Positions 8,302 to 15,218 of a DNA stretch of 15,218 nucleotides are shown here, one piece after another (positions within the stretch are counted from its first letter, which is position 1; each line of letters opens with the position of its first letter). The translations under genes and the position numbers were made by a program. Below the pieces are notes generated by a model. It did no database searches. It was not told where the DNA came from and saw only the letters and a list, made by a program, of their open reading frames with translations. This stretch comes from CAYVGO01 sp964450725 (GTDB lineage Bacteria; Bacteroidota; Bacteroidia; Bacteroidales; UBA932), in NCBI GenBank assembly GCA_964450725.1, contig CAYVGO010000054.1, positions 1 to 15,218 on the forward strand, in the 5' to 3' direction.

Positions 8302-9960
8302 ATGAAAAAAACTATGATTTGGAACACTGTACTTATCTGGCTCATTGCCACCGGATTTTTAGCAGGCACTGCAGGTTTGGGATTGCTTAGCGGCGACAAG
8401 TTAGCATCGGCTATTGTTACACTTGCCTTTGGTATTTTTGTATTTCCCATTGCAGGATTCATTGCCGGAGTACAAGCGGCAAATGGTCATGCAAGTTTTT
8501 TGCTTTCTATTGTTATACCGCTTGGCTTAGGAATTACGGCATTCTATTTTGCCACCGACCAATTGCGTAGTTTCAATACAGATGGGTTGATTGTATTTAC
8601 ACCGCTGCTTGCCGTTTTGACGGGCTACGGACTTATGTGGTTGATAAACTACTGTAAAGCCGTAAATCCTGTGTTGTATTACAGTTCATATCTTGTTGCT
8701 TTTGTCGTCGGGTTTATCTTTCTCTATCTTTTGGGAGCCTATCAAAGCCGAATGGCGTATTTTTCCTTACCTAAAGCGTTATTCTATTCACAACCTGCAA
8801 ACGATGTTACCGATGTTTATATTCGTAATGATGAAAGTATATTACGAACTGATGAAGGCAACCCTTTTACGGGCGTAATCACAAGTTATGAAGAACGGCT
8901 TAATCTCAACTTTTTCACCAAAAAAGAGAGCGGAATTGCTTACTACATTGACGGTTTGAACTTCGGAGAATCGGGTAAGGTTACTCCTACCGGAACTTAC
9001 AACAGTTGGCACGGTTCTTACACAAGTACAGAATTTTGGTATGCCGGCGACCCTAAACATCAAAATGCCAAACCTGTAATTTTATTACACAAAGATTATC
9101 AATATCTTATTGAAACTGAATTTCCGGAAAATAAGGCAGTTTATTATCAAGAAACTCCAAGTAAAGATACATCTGCTTTCGACCCTTATCCGTTGCCATC
9201 AATCATGGTAGTATTTGCCGACGATGGACACATTACGAGGTATCACGTTCGGTTTCATCCCAACGGCGTGATAGAATATATTGACCGTTACTTTTTTGGA
9301 CGAAGCAGTTTGAACGAAGAAGTACTTTCTTGGCATGATAGAGAGATGTTTTCTTTCGATAAACTTGGGTGTAGGAGTTATTATGAAACTGAGAACGTTT
9401 GGAGTAAAAACGACTTTGTAGAAACAAAGTTTAATGCCTTGGAGAGGATACGAAACAGCATAAGTAAAGATACATCTGTTGTGAAAAATCCGGACACAAT
9501 GGTTTATGTACCCTATCCTGAAAATTGGGTAAGTAAAGATTTGATGGATAACATTCTTGCTGTTTATGGAATACCACTCACAACCATCTATACTTATATT
9601 AATGACAACGATGGATATTGGCAAGCACTTCAAATTGCAGATGCCAAAGATTTGGGAGAACTGATGACCCGAAGTACGATGACCATTAACTATTGTGATG
9701 ATGACGGAACAATTGGTGATTTTCAAAGAGAAGCAATCCAGTTTAGGATTACTTCCAAAGATGATAAGGATAAAAAACTCTTTTTGTATTACGCTGACAA
9801 CAAAATTTTAGTGCAAGACGGACCTTATTACCTTGATGTTGTAGCACAAAAAGAGAATGAAAGCAAAGACGATATTGCTTTCCGTAAGAAAATCCATAAA
9901 AATGTACTGGCAATTATTGAGAAGTATACTGCAAATTCAGAACCCAAAAACCAAAACTAA
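8302..9960 (+). CDS. Five-helix membrane protein with YwqK/MORN-like C-terminal part
   Basis: The 552-residue protein starts with about five hydrophobic helices (near 6-28, 33-57, 61-80, 91-112 and 118-142), followed by a soluble part of roughly 400 residues. The segment from about 187 (NPFTGVITSYEE, then YYIDGLNFGESGK) and the later RFHPNGVIEYIDRYFFGR resemble degenerate MORN variant repeats of YwqK-type proteins, a group annotated as antitoxin or immunity components. The match is by eye and imperfect. The C-terminus (KENESKDDIAFRKKIHKNVL) is a charged helix that reappears as a fragment at 10742-10882. The stop is one base before the next ATG, so translation is probably coupled. A membrane-anchored immunity or sensing role is an inference. 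Confidence 0.85.
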   Translation: MKKTMIWNTVLIWLIATGFLAGTAGLGLLSGDKLASAIVTLAFGIFVFPIAGFIAGVQAANGHASFLLSIVIPLGLGITAFYFATDQLRSFNTDGLIVFTPLLAVLTGYGLMWLINYCKAVNPVLYYSSYLVAFVVGFIFLYLLGAYQSRMAYFSLPKALFYSQPANDVTDVYIRNDESILRTDEGNPFTGVITSYEERLNLNFFTKKESGIAYYIDGLNFGESGKVTPTGTYNSWHGSYTSTEFWYAGDPKHQNAKPVILLHKDYQYLIETEFPENKAVYYQETPSKDTSAFDPYPLPSIMVVFADDGHITRYHVRFHPNGVIEYIDRYFFGRSSLNEEVLSWHDREMFSFDKLGCRSYYETENVWSKNDFVETKFNALERIRNSISKDTSVVKNPDTMVYVPYPENWVSKDLMDNILAVYGIPLTTIYTYINDNDGYWQALQIADAKDLGELMTRSTMTINYCDDDGTIGDFQREAIQFRITSKDDKDKKLFLYYADNKILVQDGPYYLDVVAQKENESKDDIAFRKKIHKNVLAIIEKYTANSEPKNQN

Positions 9961-9961
9961 A

Positions 9962-10735
9962 ATGAATAAACTTATTTTCATCATCTTGATCGCATTAATT
10001 GGGATTTATTGCGGGAACAAAAAAAATACCAACCCAATTAAATCTATAACATTAGAAAATCGTACCAAAAAATTGAAATACCTACTTTCTGCCAATGGTG
10101 GGAGCATTGGTTATTTTGATGATGGTAGCGTTGTCGGGTGTCCTCGCTGTGATTTTGACGAAAATGTGGAAGAATCTTTGTTGCATTTAGAAGTAATTGC
10201 AAACTATACAATTTATCCAACCTATTTGTTTGTAAAATATCCAGACTATGAATCCAAAGAATTTTTTTTCGACGAATATGGATCTGTTAATGATGATTGG
10301 AAAATTATCAACTATCAACGTATCGAATTTAATAAATCTGTAGCCACATTTGTTTCCAGAGCGATTTCTGAGGATAGTATTCAGGACATAACCTCAACTT
10401 GTATGATCGAAATGCCTCTTGAAATAAAACATTTTGAAAACGAAGAATCAGATGAGGCACAAACCTATTTTACGGTAATGGACGACTTGTTGTATTATGT
10501 ACACAATACACGTGAACGGCTGAGTGAAAAAGGGATTCAGTCCATAATTCCCACAAAACAATACTTGCGTTTCACATTGAGTGATGGTACTAAAATTATT
10601 ATTGATAGTGGTGCTAATTTGAATGGAATAAACGTTTCTGCGTTACTCTACAAAAAAGGAGAGTTGCCTCTTATTCTTGATATTGTAGATGGAGATGTGG
10701 AACTTGAAAACGATTATTTACAAAATAAAAAGTAA
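9962..10735 (+). CDS. Small exported or membrane-anchored unknown protein with CPRC motif
   Basis: The start is placed at the ATG one base after the preceding stop. It opens a hydrophobic signal (MNKLIFIILIALIGIYC), while an upstream ATG at 9857 would only read through the previous gene. This gives 257 residues. Cys17 could be a lipobox cysteine, but GIYC is a poor match to the consensus, so lipidation is uncertain. Cys60-Pro-Arg-Cys63 is a CxxC motif that might bind metal or be redox active; no thioredoxin fold is evident. The rest is mixed alpha/beta with acidic patches (ENEESDEAQ) and no further helix. I do not recognise the family. The gene sits between the intact YwqK-like gene and a truncated copy of that gene's 3' end, which suggests it arrived or was rearranged as a cassette. 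Confidence 0.8.
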   Translation: MNKLIFIILIALIGIYCGNKKNTNPIKSITLENRTKKLKYLLSANGGSIGYFDDGSVVGCPRCDFDENVEESLLHLEVIANYTIYPTYLFVKYPDYESKEFFFDEYGSVNDDWKIINYQRIEFNKSVATFVSRAISEDSIQDITSTCMIEMPLEIKHFENEESDEAQTYFTVMDDLLYYVHNTRERLSEKGIQSIIPTKQYLRFTLSDGTKIIIDSGANLNGINVSALLYKKGELPLILDIVDGDVELENDYLQNKK

Positions 10736-10739
10736 TCAT

Positions 10740-10882
10740 AAGATGATAAAGACAAAGAAATGCGTCTCTATTATCTTGAAGTTACCACACAAAAAGAGAA
10801 CGAAAGCAAAGACGATATAGAGTTCCGCAAGAAAATTCATAAAAATGTACTGGCAATTATTGAGAAGTATGTAAAAGAATAA
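10740..10882 (+). pseudogene. Orphan 3'-end copy of the YwqK-like membrane protein gene
   Basis: In frame from 10742 this stretch encodes 46 residues (DDKDKEMRLYYLEV..., KENESKDDIEFRKKIHKNVL..., EKYVKE) and a TAA at 10880. It aligns with the last residues of the gene ending at 9960. Bases 10838-10870 are identical to 9895-9927 (33 bp). Compared with the intact gene it has lost about 14 residues between the LYY and YYL motifs. It has no start codon or 5' part of its own, so it is a leftover of a duplicated paralogue rather than a functional gene. Confidence 0.85.
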
Positions 10883-10910
10883 AAAAATATCCCTGATTTT
10901 AATTGCATTA

Positions 10911-12413
10911 TTGTTAATACCCACCAAAGGATTTATGAGTGAATCATATTACTGGCATACTACAAAAAAAGTAGCTATTGAACAGAAAAACAACAAAGTT
11001 TTTATTACAACCAAAACGTTTGACCCAAACGGTATTAGCCTTGTACAGGAGAAAAAGTTGGAACTTAAATATCGCTTTGCTGGGAATGTAAAAATAGTGT
11101 GGCAAAGTAACGATTATTTTATTCTTGCTGATGATACGCAATATTTTGCGGTTTCAAATAACGAGTTTTCGTTTGAACGAGAGGGAGTTGTTCCGCTTAT
11201 GCCGAGAAGTGAAATCAAAAAAGTAATTGATGATATTTTCTTTTTTCATTCGGGAAAAGTACAAAAGTTCAGATACATCACCGATAAAAAAGTAGTTTTT
11301 GCTGAACTGAAAAAACTGCCTTTGGACTTTAAGATTTTAGACAAAAACAAAGAGGGATTTTTACTTCGCACCAAAGAAAAAGTCATACTTTACAACTATT
11401 CTATCAACAATCAAAATCAAATAACTGAAACAATACGAGACTTTGAAGTTGATCCCAAAACGGCAGTGTATCGTAAAAACAGCGACCAATATTCTCCTGA
11501 TTTTCTGTATGACGACCAGCGGTTTTATACCATTGAAAACTTATGGCACATCAATGAAATGACCGAAGACTTTTTGCTATTCAAAAAACAAGGTGGATTT
11601 CTGAAATGGATTTACAGACCGGACGGCGAATTTGACGAAGTAGTTTTTGAGGAAAAAGAAAATGAAGCACTTTGGGGATATTTAAAAAATGGATTTTTTT
11701 TAAACAGCGGTGAAACGATTTATTTTTATGCAATTCCTGCAAAATATGCTTCGCAAGACCAAACACTCATAGAAATGAACAACCGGTTTTTTCGCTCCGG
11801 ATACAATGCCAAAGATTATCGCTCTGCACATCACTCTTATATGCAGGAAACTCAAGATGAAGGAGAATTAAGAAGATTGGAAGAGGAACTTGCGTTAGAG
11901 TATGCTGTTGATGTGAGTGTAATAAAGAACATTTCTAAACTTCGGGCGTTTAAGTCTTTTTTTACCGATGATGAGTTAGTGTATCATTTGGTATATAGCA
12001 GTAATGAGCGTAAACAGTTTGTAATTGTTCAAAGCCTTTCCTCAAAAGCAGTTTACTATCCGCCGGTTGCAAGTTACGGAAATTCAACTTCCGGTTTTTT
12101 TGATGATGAGGGAGTAATCAAATTTGTCTCCTATCAACAAGAAAAAGTAACGCATACTATTCCCCACAAAAGTAAACTCAAATTTTTGAGAATCGCCTAT
12201 CTGTTTGACGACAAAATGTTGATTGAAAATGAAGTTATCGACTCGCCTTTGGATTTTGAAACCGCCGCTTTACATGAGTCATTTGTAGATGTAATTACGG
12301 GATTTAGTGATAAAGGTTCACCAAACATAGAGGTTGCATATCGCCATTATTTTAAAGACAAAAACGGAATTTATTTGTATAAAACCGGTAGTAAAAAATT
12401 GGAAAAAATGTAG
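10911..12413 (+). CDS. Unknown protein, probably once exported, with damaged start
   Basis: I do not recognise the family. From a TTG at 10911 it has 500 residues; the first in-frame ATG is at 10935 (MSESYYWHT). Upstream codons back to 10881 read KKISLILIALLLIPTKGF, a plausible signal peptide lacking its ATG, so the real or ancestral start was probably further upstream. The body is rich in beta strands with repeated aromatic patterns, including ITDKKVVFAELKKL, FKKQGGFLKWIYRPDGEFDEV and a C-terminal HYFKDKNGIYLYKTGSKKLEK resembling a DKNYY-type repeat. A charged helix lies near 320 (GELRRLEEELALEY). No transmembrane helix follows. If the TTG or ATG start is used, the protein would stay in the cytoplasm. 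It is followed after 45 bases by the LRR gene. Confidence 0.75.
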   Translation: MLIPTKGFMSESYYWHTTKKVAIEQKNNKVFITTKTFDPNGISLVQEKKLELKYRFAGNVKIVWQSNDYFILADDTQYFAVSNNEFSFEREGVVPLMPRSEIKKVIDDIFFFHSGKVQKFRYITDKKVVFAELKKLPLDFKILDKNKEGFLLRTKEKVILYNYSINNQNQITETIRDFEVDPKTAVYRKNSDQYSPDFLYDDQRFYTIENLWHINEMTEDFLLFKKQGGFLKWIYRPDGEFDEVVFEEKENEALWGYLKNGFFLNSGETIYFYAIPAKYASQDQTLIEMNNRFFRSGYNAKDYRSAHHSYMQETQDEGELRRLEEELALEYAVDVSVIKNISKLRAFKSFFTDDELVYHLVYSSNERKQFVIVQSLSSKAVYYPPVASYGNSTSGFFDDEGVIKFVSYQQEKVTHTIPHKSKLKFLRIAYLFDDKMLIENEVIDSPLDFETAALHESFVDVITGFSDKGSPNIEVAYRHYFKDKNGIYLYKTGSKKLEKM

Positions 12414-12458
12414 TTTAAGCAAGAAATACACTATAAAAAAAGAAAATGTTATAACAAA

Positions 12459-13181
12459 ATGAGTATTCAACAACCAAAAACATTAGAAATAGAAATGAAC
12501 GAAGGTTTAAAAGATTTAGAAATATTGAAGGCTATAGATTTAGACGAAGTTGAAGAGTTCAATATCTACTTTTGGAAACCTCTCTCCTTGCGTTTTTTGA
12601 AAGATTTTAAAAATCTAAAAAAACTAATGATTGTGGGAAGGGTAAAAGATTTTTCTCATGTATCAAACTGTTCATCTCTTGAAGAATTATACATATCCGG
12701 TGGACCTGTCAATTCGCTGGATTTTATTAAATCCCTTTCAATTCACACATTGAGATTAGAACAAATCAGGTCAGATACTGATTCATTCATCATTCCAAAC
12801 TTGAAAACACTTGAATATATCGCCATATCAACAGCGTCTAAAATAGTAGATTTATCTTTTTTAAGTGAGTTTTCTCAAATCAAAAAGTTGAGTTTTTATG
12901 ACTTGAAATCAAAAAATCTGTTTGATTTTTCAAAGTTGACAAACTTGCAGACAGTAACGCTTACGAATATGTTTCATTTGAAAAATTTTTCAGAACTGTC
13001 CACATTACAAACATTGAATTCATTAGTAATACATTATTTCTTTTTAAATAGAAAAATGAAGATTGATGCAAAGTCAGAGTTACTAAAAGTAATTGATAAA
13101 TTGTTGAACGTAAAAACAGTAAAGTTACACATCAACAACGAGACTACTGAAAAAGACCAATTACTATCATTAAGAAAATAA
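12459..13181 (+). CDS. Leucine-rich-repeat-like cytosolic protein
   Basis: The 240-residue protein has no signal peptide and no membrane helix. Repeating strand patterns such as LKKLMIVG, LEELYISGG, IHTLRLEQI, LEYIAISTA, IKKLSFYDL, LQTVTLTNM and LNSLVIHYF recur about every 20-25 residues, as expected of a short LRR solenoid. The repeats are irregular and lack the strict LxxLxLxxN form, so the repeat class is unclear. LRR proteins bind other proteins, and small bacterial ones occur in polymorphic-toxin immunity clusters; a partner-binding or immunity role here is inferred from that and from the Imm17-like neighbour. The base composition is very AT-rich, like the rest of the operon's 3' half. 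The following gene begins 30 bases downstream. Confidence 0.85.
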   Translation: MSIQQPKTLEIEMNEGLKDLEILKAIDLDEVEEFNIYFWKPLSLRFLKDFKNLKKLMIVGRVKDFSHVSNCSSLEELYISGGPVNSLDFIKSLSIHTLRLEQIRSDTDSFIIPNLKTLEYIAISTASKIVDLSFLSEFSQIKKLSFYDLKSKNLFDFSKLTNLQTVTLTNMFHLKNFSELSTLQTLNSLVIHYFFLNRKMKIDAKSELLKVIDKLLNVKTVKLHINNETTEKDQLLSLRK

Positions 13182-13211
13182 CCAATTTATTTTACCTCAT
13201 CTATCTAAAAA

Positions 13212-13514
13212 ATGATCGAAAGCATAAAATCCCTTTTTAACAACCTGATAGAATACTTCACCGGTCACCCTCAAATGACATTAGGTCTTATCCTTATTGT
13301 AACCGGAATAGTTATTTTGACCGGAGCAATTTTAAACTGGCAATGGTTATTTGAATATAACAAAATTGACAAAATGAATGACAGAAATTTCATCAATTTT
13401 TACTGGTTTCAAGAAACTTTTGGCAGAAAAGCATCAAGAATTTTAATGGGTGGCGTGGGAGGTATCATTATACTTTGCGGAATAATATCCATTTGGTTAC
13501 AAACAGGTCTATAA
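13212..13514 (+). CDS. Imm17-like two-helix membrane immunity protein
   Basis: The 100-residue protein has two transmembrane helices (about 22-41 and 77-96). Between them lie NWQW (42-45), an aromatic loop and FGRKASR (70-76). This layout, with NWxW after the first helix and FGRK..R just before a glycine-rich second helix (LMGGVGGII), fits what I know of the Imm17 family, whose members are predicted membrane immunity proteins of polymorphic-toxin systems. Length and topology also agree. If so, it would protect the cell from a toxin that acts at or crosses the inner membrane; no toxin gene is in the window. The stop is one base before the rhomboid ATG, which suggests coupled translation and a shared function or at least matched expression. 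Confidence 0.75.
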   Translation: MIESIKSLFNNLIEYFTGHPQMTLGLILIVTGIVILTGAILNWQWLFEYNKIDKMNDRNFINFYWFQETFGRKASRILMGGVGGIIILCGIISIWLQTGL

Positions 13515-13515
13515 A

Positions 13516-15072
13516 ATGAAATTTCGAATTGTCTTCTTTCCGTTCTTGCTATTTTCACTCTCCGGTATTGCACTTTACTTGTTATTTTTTTGGTTATTAA
13601 AAGTAGAATACACTGTTATTTCAATGAGCAGTGATTTTATTTTTTTTATACCCTTCTTTTTGTCCATTGTCATGGTAATGTTACTGTCTCCTTACACAAA
13701 CTTACTACAATACAACAATCACAAGGCAGATACTTTATTATTTTTCCTCATGGTGATGACAATATTTATTCCTATGATTACAGGACAAAGTTATATTGAT
13801 AAAACATTCGGAAAAGTTACACATTTAGAAAAAATATCTGACATCAATCAATATCCCGCTACAAAATACTACACCGTAAAACAGTATTATGTCGATAAGT
13901 CGGAAATCTTTCACAAAACCTCTTATCATGTTAGTGGAAAACGTAACCAATATTTCAATATAAACTTGTTTATAACATCACCCATTATTGATTTTGAAAC
14001 CTATTTTAAGGTCGCTTCGCCGAATATTTTCTTAGGCATTCGCCACTACCGCGAAATCAGTAATAAATTAAGCGACCAAGAGAAACAGCAGGAAAGTTTG
14101 ACATTCATCAATAACTGCTTGAGAAAATTTAACGAACAAGACCTAAACAAGTTCACCTATCTGGAAAGAGTGGAGGGGAAAGAATTAGCCGAACTTCAAA
14201 ATGCTGTTTGCTTGAAGTCGGGTACTCTGAGCGCGGAGAGTCATTTTTTTTATGCTGTCGATGAACCTTTTGACCAACGAACCGGTAATTCTTTATCCAA
14301 CCTATTTTTATATTTCGGATTAGGAGCCTTTTTTGTATTTTTAATGATTCGCTTGGCCGATATCAATGAAAAATACAGACAAAACATCACTAACCACAAG
14401 TTCAGTTATGTTCAACAGCTCAAAACATCATCTTTTCTATTCTTCAATTTTAAAAATTGGTTCTGGCAAGTTTTATTCTACATCAATCTGCTGGCATATA
14501 TCATTCTGGTCATCAAAACAGGAGAAATTGCCCGATTGAATATTACAGATTTACAGGCAGCAGGAGCCAATCATTACCCTTTTATTCTTCAAGGAGAGTG
14601 GTGGAGAGTCATTACAAGCATGTTTTTACACGGCGGCATTATTCATATTATCACAAACCTTACAGCACTTTACTGTGTTGGATTATTTTTACAACCCTAT
14701 GCACATGCTACGCCTTATGGAGGAATAAAATTTATATCTGTTTATCTGCTTTGCGGCATCATATCAGGAATAACCGGCATAATATGGAATCCGGAAGCCA
14801 CGGGAGTCGGAGCCTCAGGAGCTATCTTAGGATGGTTCGGGCTTTTTATTACATTCGCTGTCAAAGGAAAACTCAAAAAGCAATATTATGACATTATGTC
14901 ACTCATTGTAGCCTTAATTGTAGTCATATCCACAATAGTTTCCGGTTTTTTTATTCCTCAAATTGACAATCCGGCACATCTCGGAGGATTAATAACAGGA
15001 ATAATTGTCGGACTATTCGCTACTCCTCCCAATATAACAATGAAACAACGCAAGTTGAAAAAACGCCGATGA
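13516..15072 (+). CDS. Rhomboid-family intramembrane serine protease with large N-terminal extension
   Basis: Rhomboids cut membrane proteins within or next to their transmembrane helix using a Ser-His dyad. The last 200 residues of this 518-residue protein form a rhomboid core: GEWWRVITSMFLHGG, then HIITN with Asn381 as the likely oxyanion residue, GASGAILG with Ser434 as nucleophile, and NPAHLGGLITG with His488 as base. All three expected residues are present, so it should be active. The first 300 residues are unusual. They contain about three helices (5-30, 37-60, 72-92), a soluble domain (about 93-260) and a further helix (near 262-280), followed by a short linker to the core. The extension may recognise substrate. 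The C-terminus is a basic tail (MKQRKLKKRR). The gene closes the operon, one base after the Imm17-like gene. Confidence 0.92.
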   Translation: MKFRIVFFPFLLFSLSGIALYLLFFWLLKVEYTVISMSSDFIFFIPFFLSIVMVMLLSPYTNLLQYNNHKADTLLFFLMVMTIFIPMITGQSYIDKTFGKVTHLEKISDINQYPATKYYTVKQYYVDKSEIFHKTSYHVSGKRNQYFNINLFITSPIIDFETYFKVASPNIFLGIRHYREISNKLSDQEKQQESLTFINNCLRKFNEQDLNKFTYLERVEGKELAELQNAVCLKSGTLSAESHFFYAVDEPFDQRTGNSLSNLFLYFGLGAFFVFLMIRLADINEKYRQNITNHKFSYVQQLKTSSFLFFNFKNWFWQVLFYINLLAYIILVIKTGEIARLNITDLQAAGANHYPFILQGEWWRVITSMFLHGGIIHIITNLTALYCVGLFLQPYAHATPYGGIKFISVYLLCGIISGITGIIWNPEATGVGASGAILGWFGLFITFAVKGKLKKQYYDIMSLIVALIVVISTIVSGFFIPQIDNPAHLGGLITGIIVGLFATPPNITMKQRKLKKRR

Positions 15073-15109
15073 CTTCTACTCCGTTTTTATAAACTCTGAG
15101 CCTGTTTTA

Positions 15110-15218
15110 TCTGAAGAAATATCGAACGATCCCTCCGCTGACACTTCCCGCCAAGAAAATATATCGGACGACCCCTCTGCTGACACTTCCCGCCAAGAAA
15201 ATATGTCGGACGACCCCT
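15110..15218. repeat. 42-bp tandem repeat at the window end
   Basis: A 42-bp unit with the core gctgacacttcccgccaaga repeats at least twice, with an earlier degenerate unit and another cut by the window edge. On the plus strand one frame gives ENISDDPSADTSRQ units, but it has no start codon after the in-frame stop at 15056. On the minus strand one frame gives GSSDIFSWREVSAE units and ends at a TAG (15078-15076), four bases from the convergent rhomboid stop, which could be the end of a minus-strand gene. Other frames are open too, so coding status is undecided. Confidence 0.75.

Noticed and set aside
9159..9478. 17-bp direct repeat aagtaaagatacatctg at 9159-9175 and 9462-9478
   Set aside because: It encodes SKDTS in both places with no flanking similarity; it is short, isolated and may be chance or codon preference.
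9857..9961. Upstream ATG extending the CPRC protein by 35 residues
   Set aside because: It lies inside the coding region of the previous gene, and the ATG at 9962 gives an immediate signal-like start one base after that gene's stop.
15069..15092. ATG overlapping the rhomboid stop (ATGA), as a further operon gene
   Set aside because: The frame closes after seven codons at a TAA, so no gene follows from it.

Overview
The window reads as a piece of a Bacteroidetes (probably Bacteroidales) chromosome. The evidence is a surface protein with a type A type IX secretion (T9SS) C-terminal sorting domain, GLUG and InlB/Listeria-Bacteroides repeats, a Bacteroidetes-style TAnnTTTG promoter match, weak Shine-Dalgarno sequences and AT-rich spacers. 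Species cannot be fixed from the sequence. No rRNA, tRNA, CRISPR array, transposase or integrase was seen.

Region 1 (1-4276) is a short 17-bp tandem repeat followed by one large secreted repeat protein of 1398 aa. Its order is signal peptide, GLUG region, two InlB-type repeats, a beta-sandwich-like domain, one InlB repeat, a second GLUG region, five InlB repeats and the T9SS tail. It has grown by recent internal duplication, since several blocks are identical or nearly so at the DNA level. A 39-bp palindrome lies in frame inside its sorting domain. Region 2 (4277-4766) is a 490-bp spacer packed with nested inverted and direct repeats, ending in a probable promoter. Region 3 (4767-6746) encodes an exported GH20 beta-N-acetylhexosaminidase-type enzyme.

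Region 4 (6830-15072) is a run of seven same-strand genes with gaps of 1 to about 45 bp, apart from one decayed spacer, so it is probably one operon. In order it encodes an exported unknown protein, a five-helix membrane protein with a YwqK/MORN-like tail, a small exported unknown protein with a CPRC motif, an exported or formerly exported unknown protein, a cytosolic leucine-rich-repeat protein, a two-helix membrane protein resembling the Imm17 immunity family, and a rhomboid intramembrane protease with a large extra N-terminal part. Imm17-like, YwqK-like and LRR proteins are families often found among polymorphic-toxin immunity genes, so an immunity or envelope-defence island is the best guess, but no toxin is visible here.

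The strongest unusual signals are in this operon. A 3'-end copy of the YwqK-like gene lies on the far side of the next gene (10740-10882). Directly after it, the following gene appears to have lost its ATG through loss of one G in what would have been an ATGA stop/start overlap. The window ends in a 42-bp tandem repeat (15110-15218) that is open in several frames.
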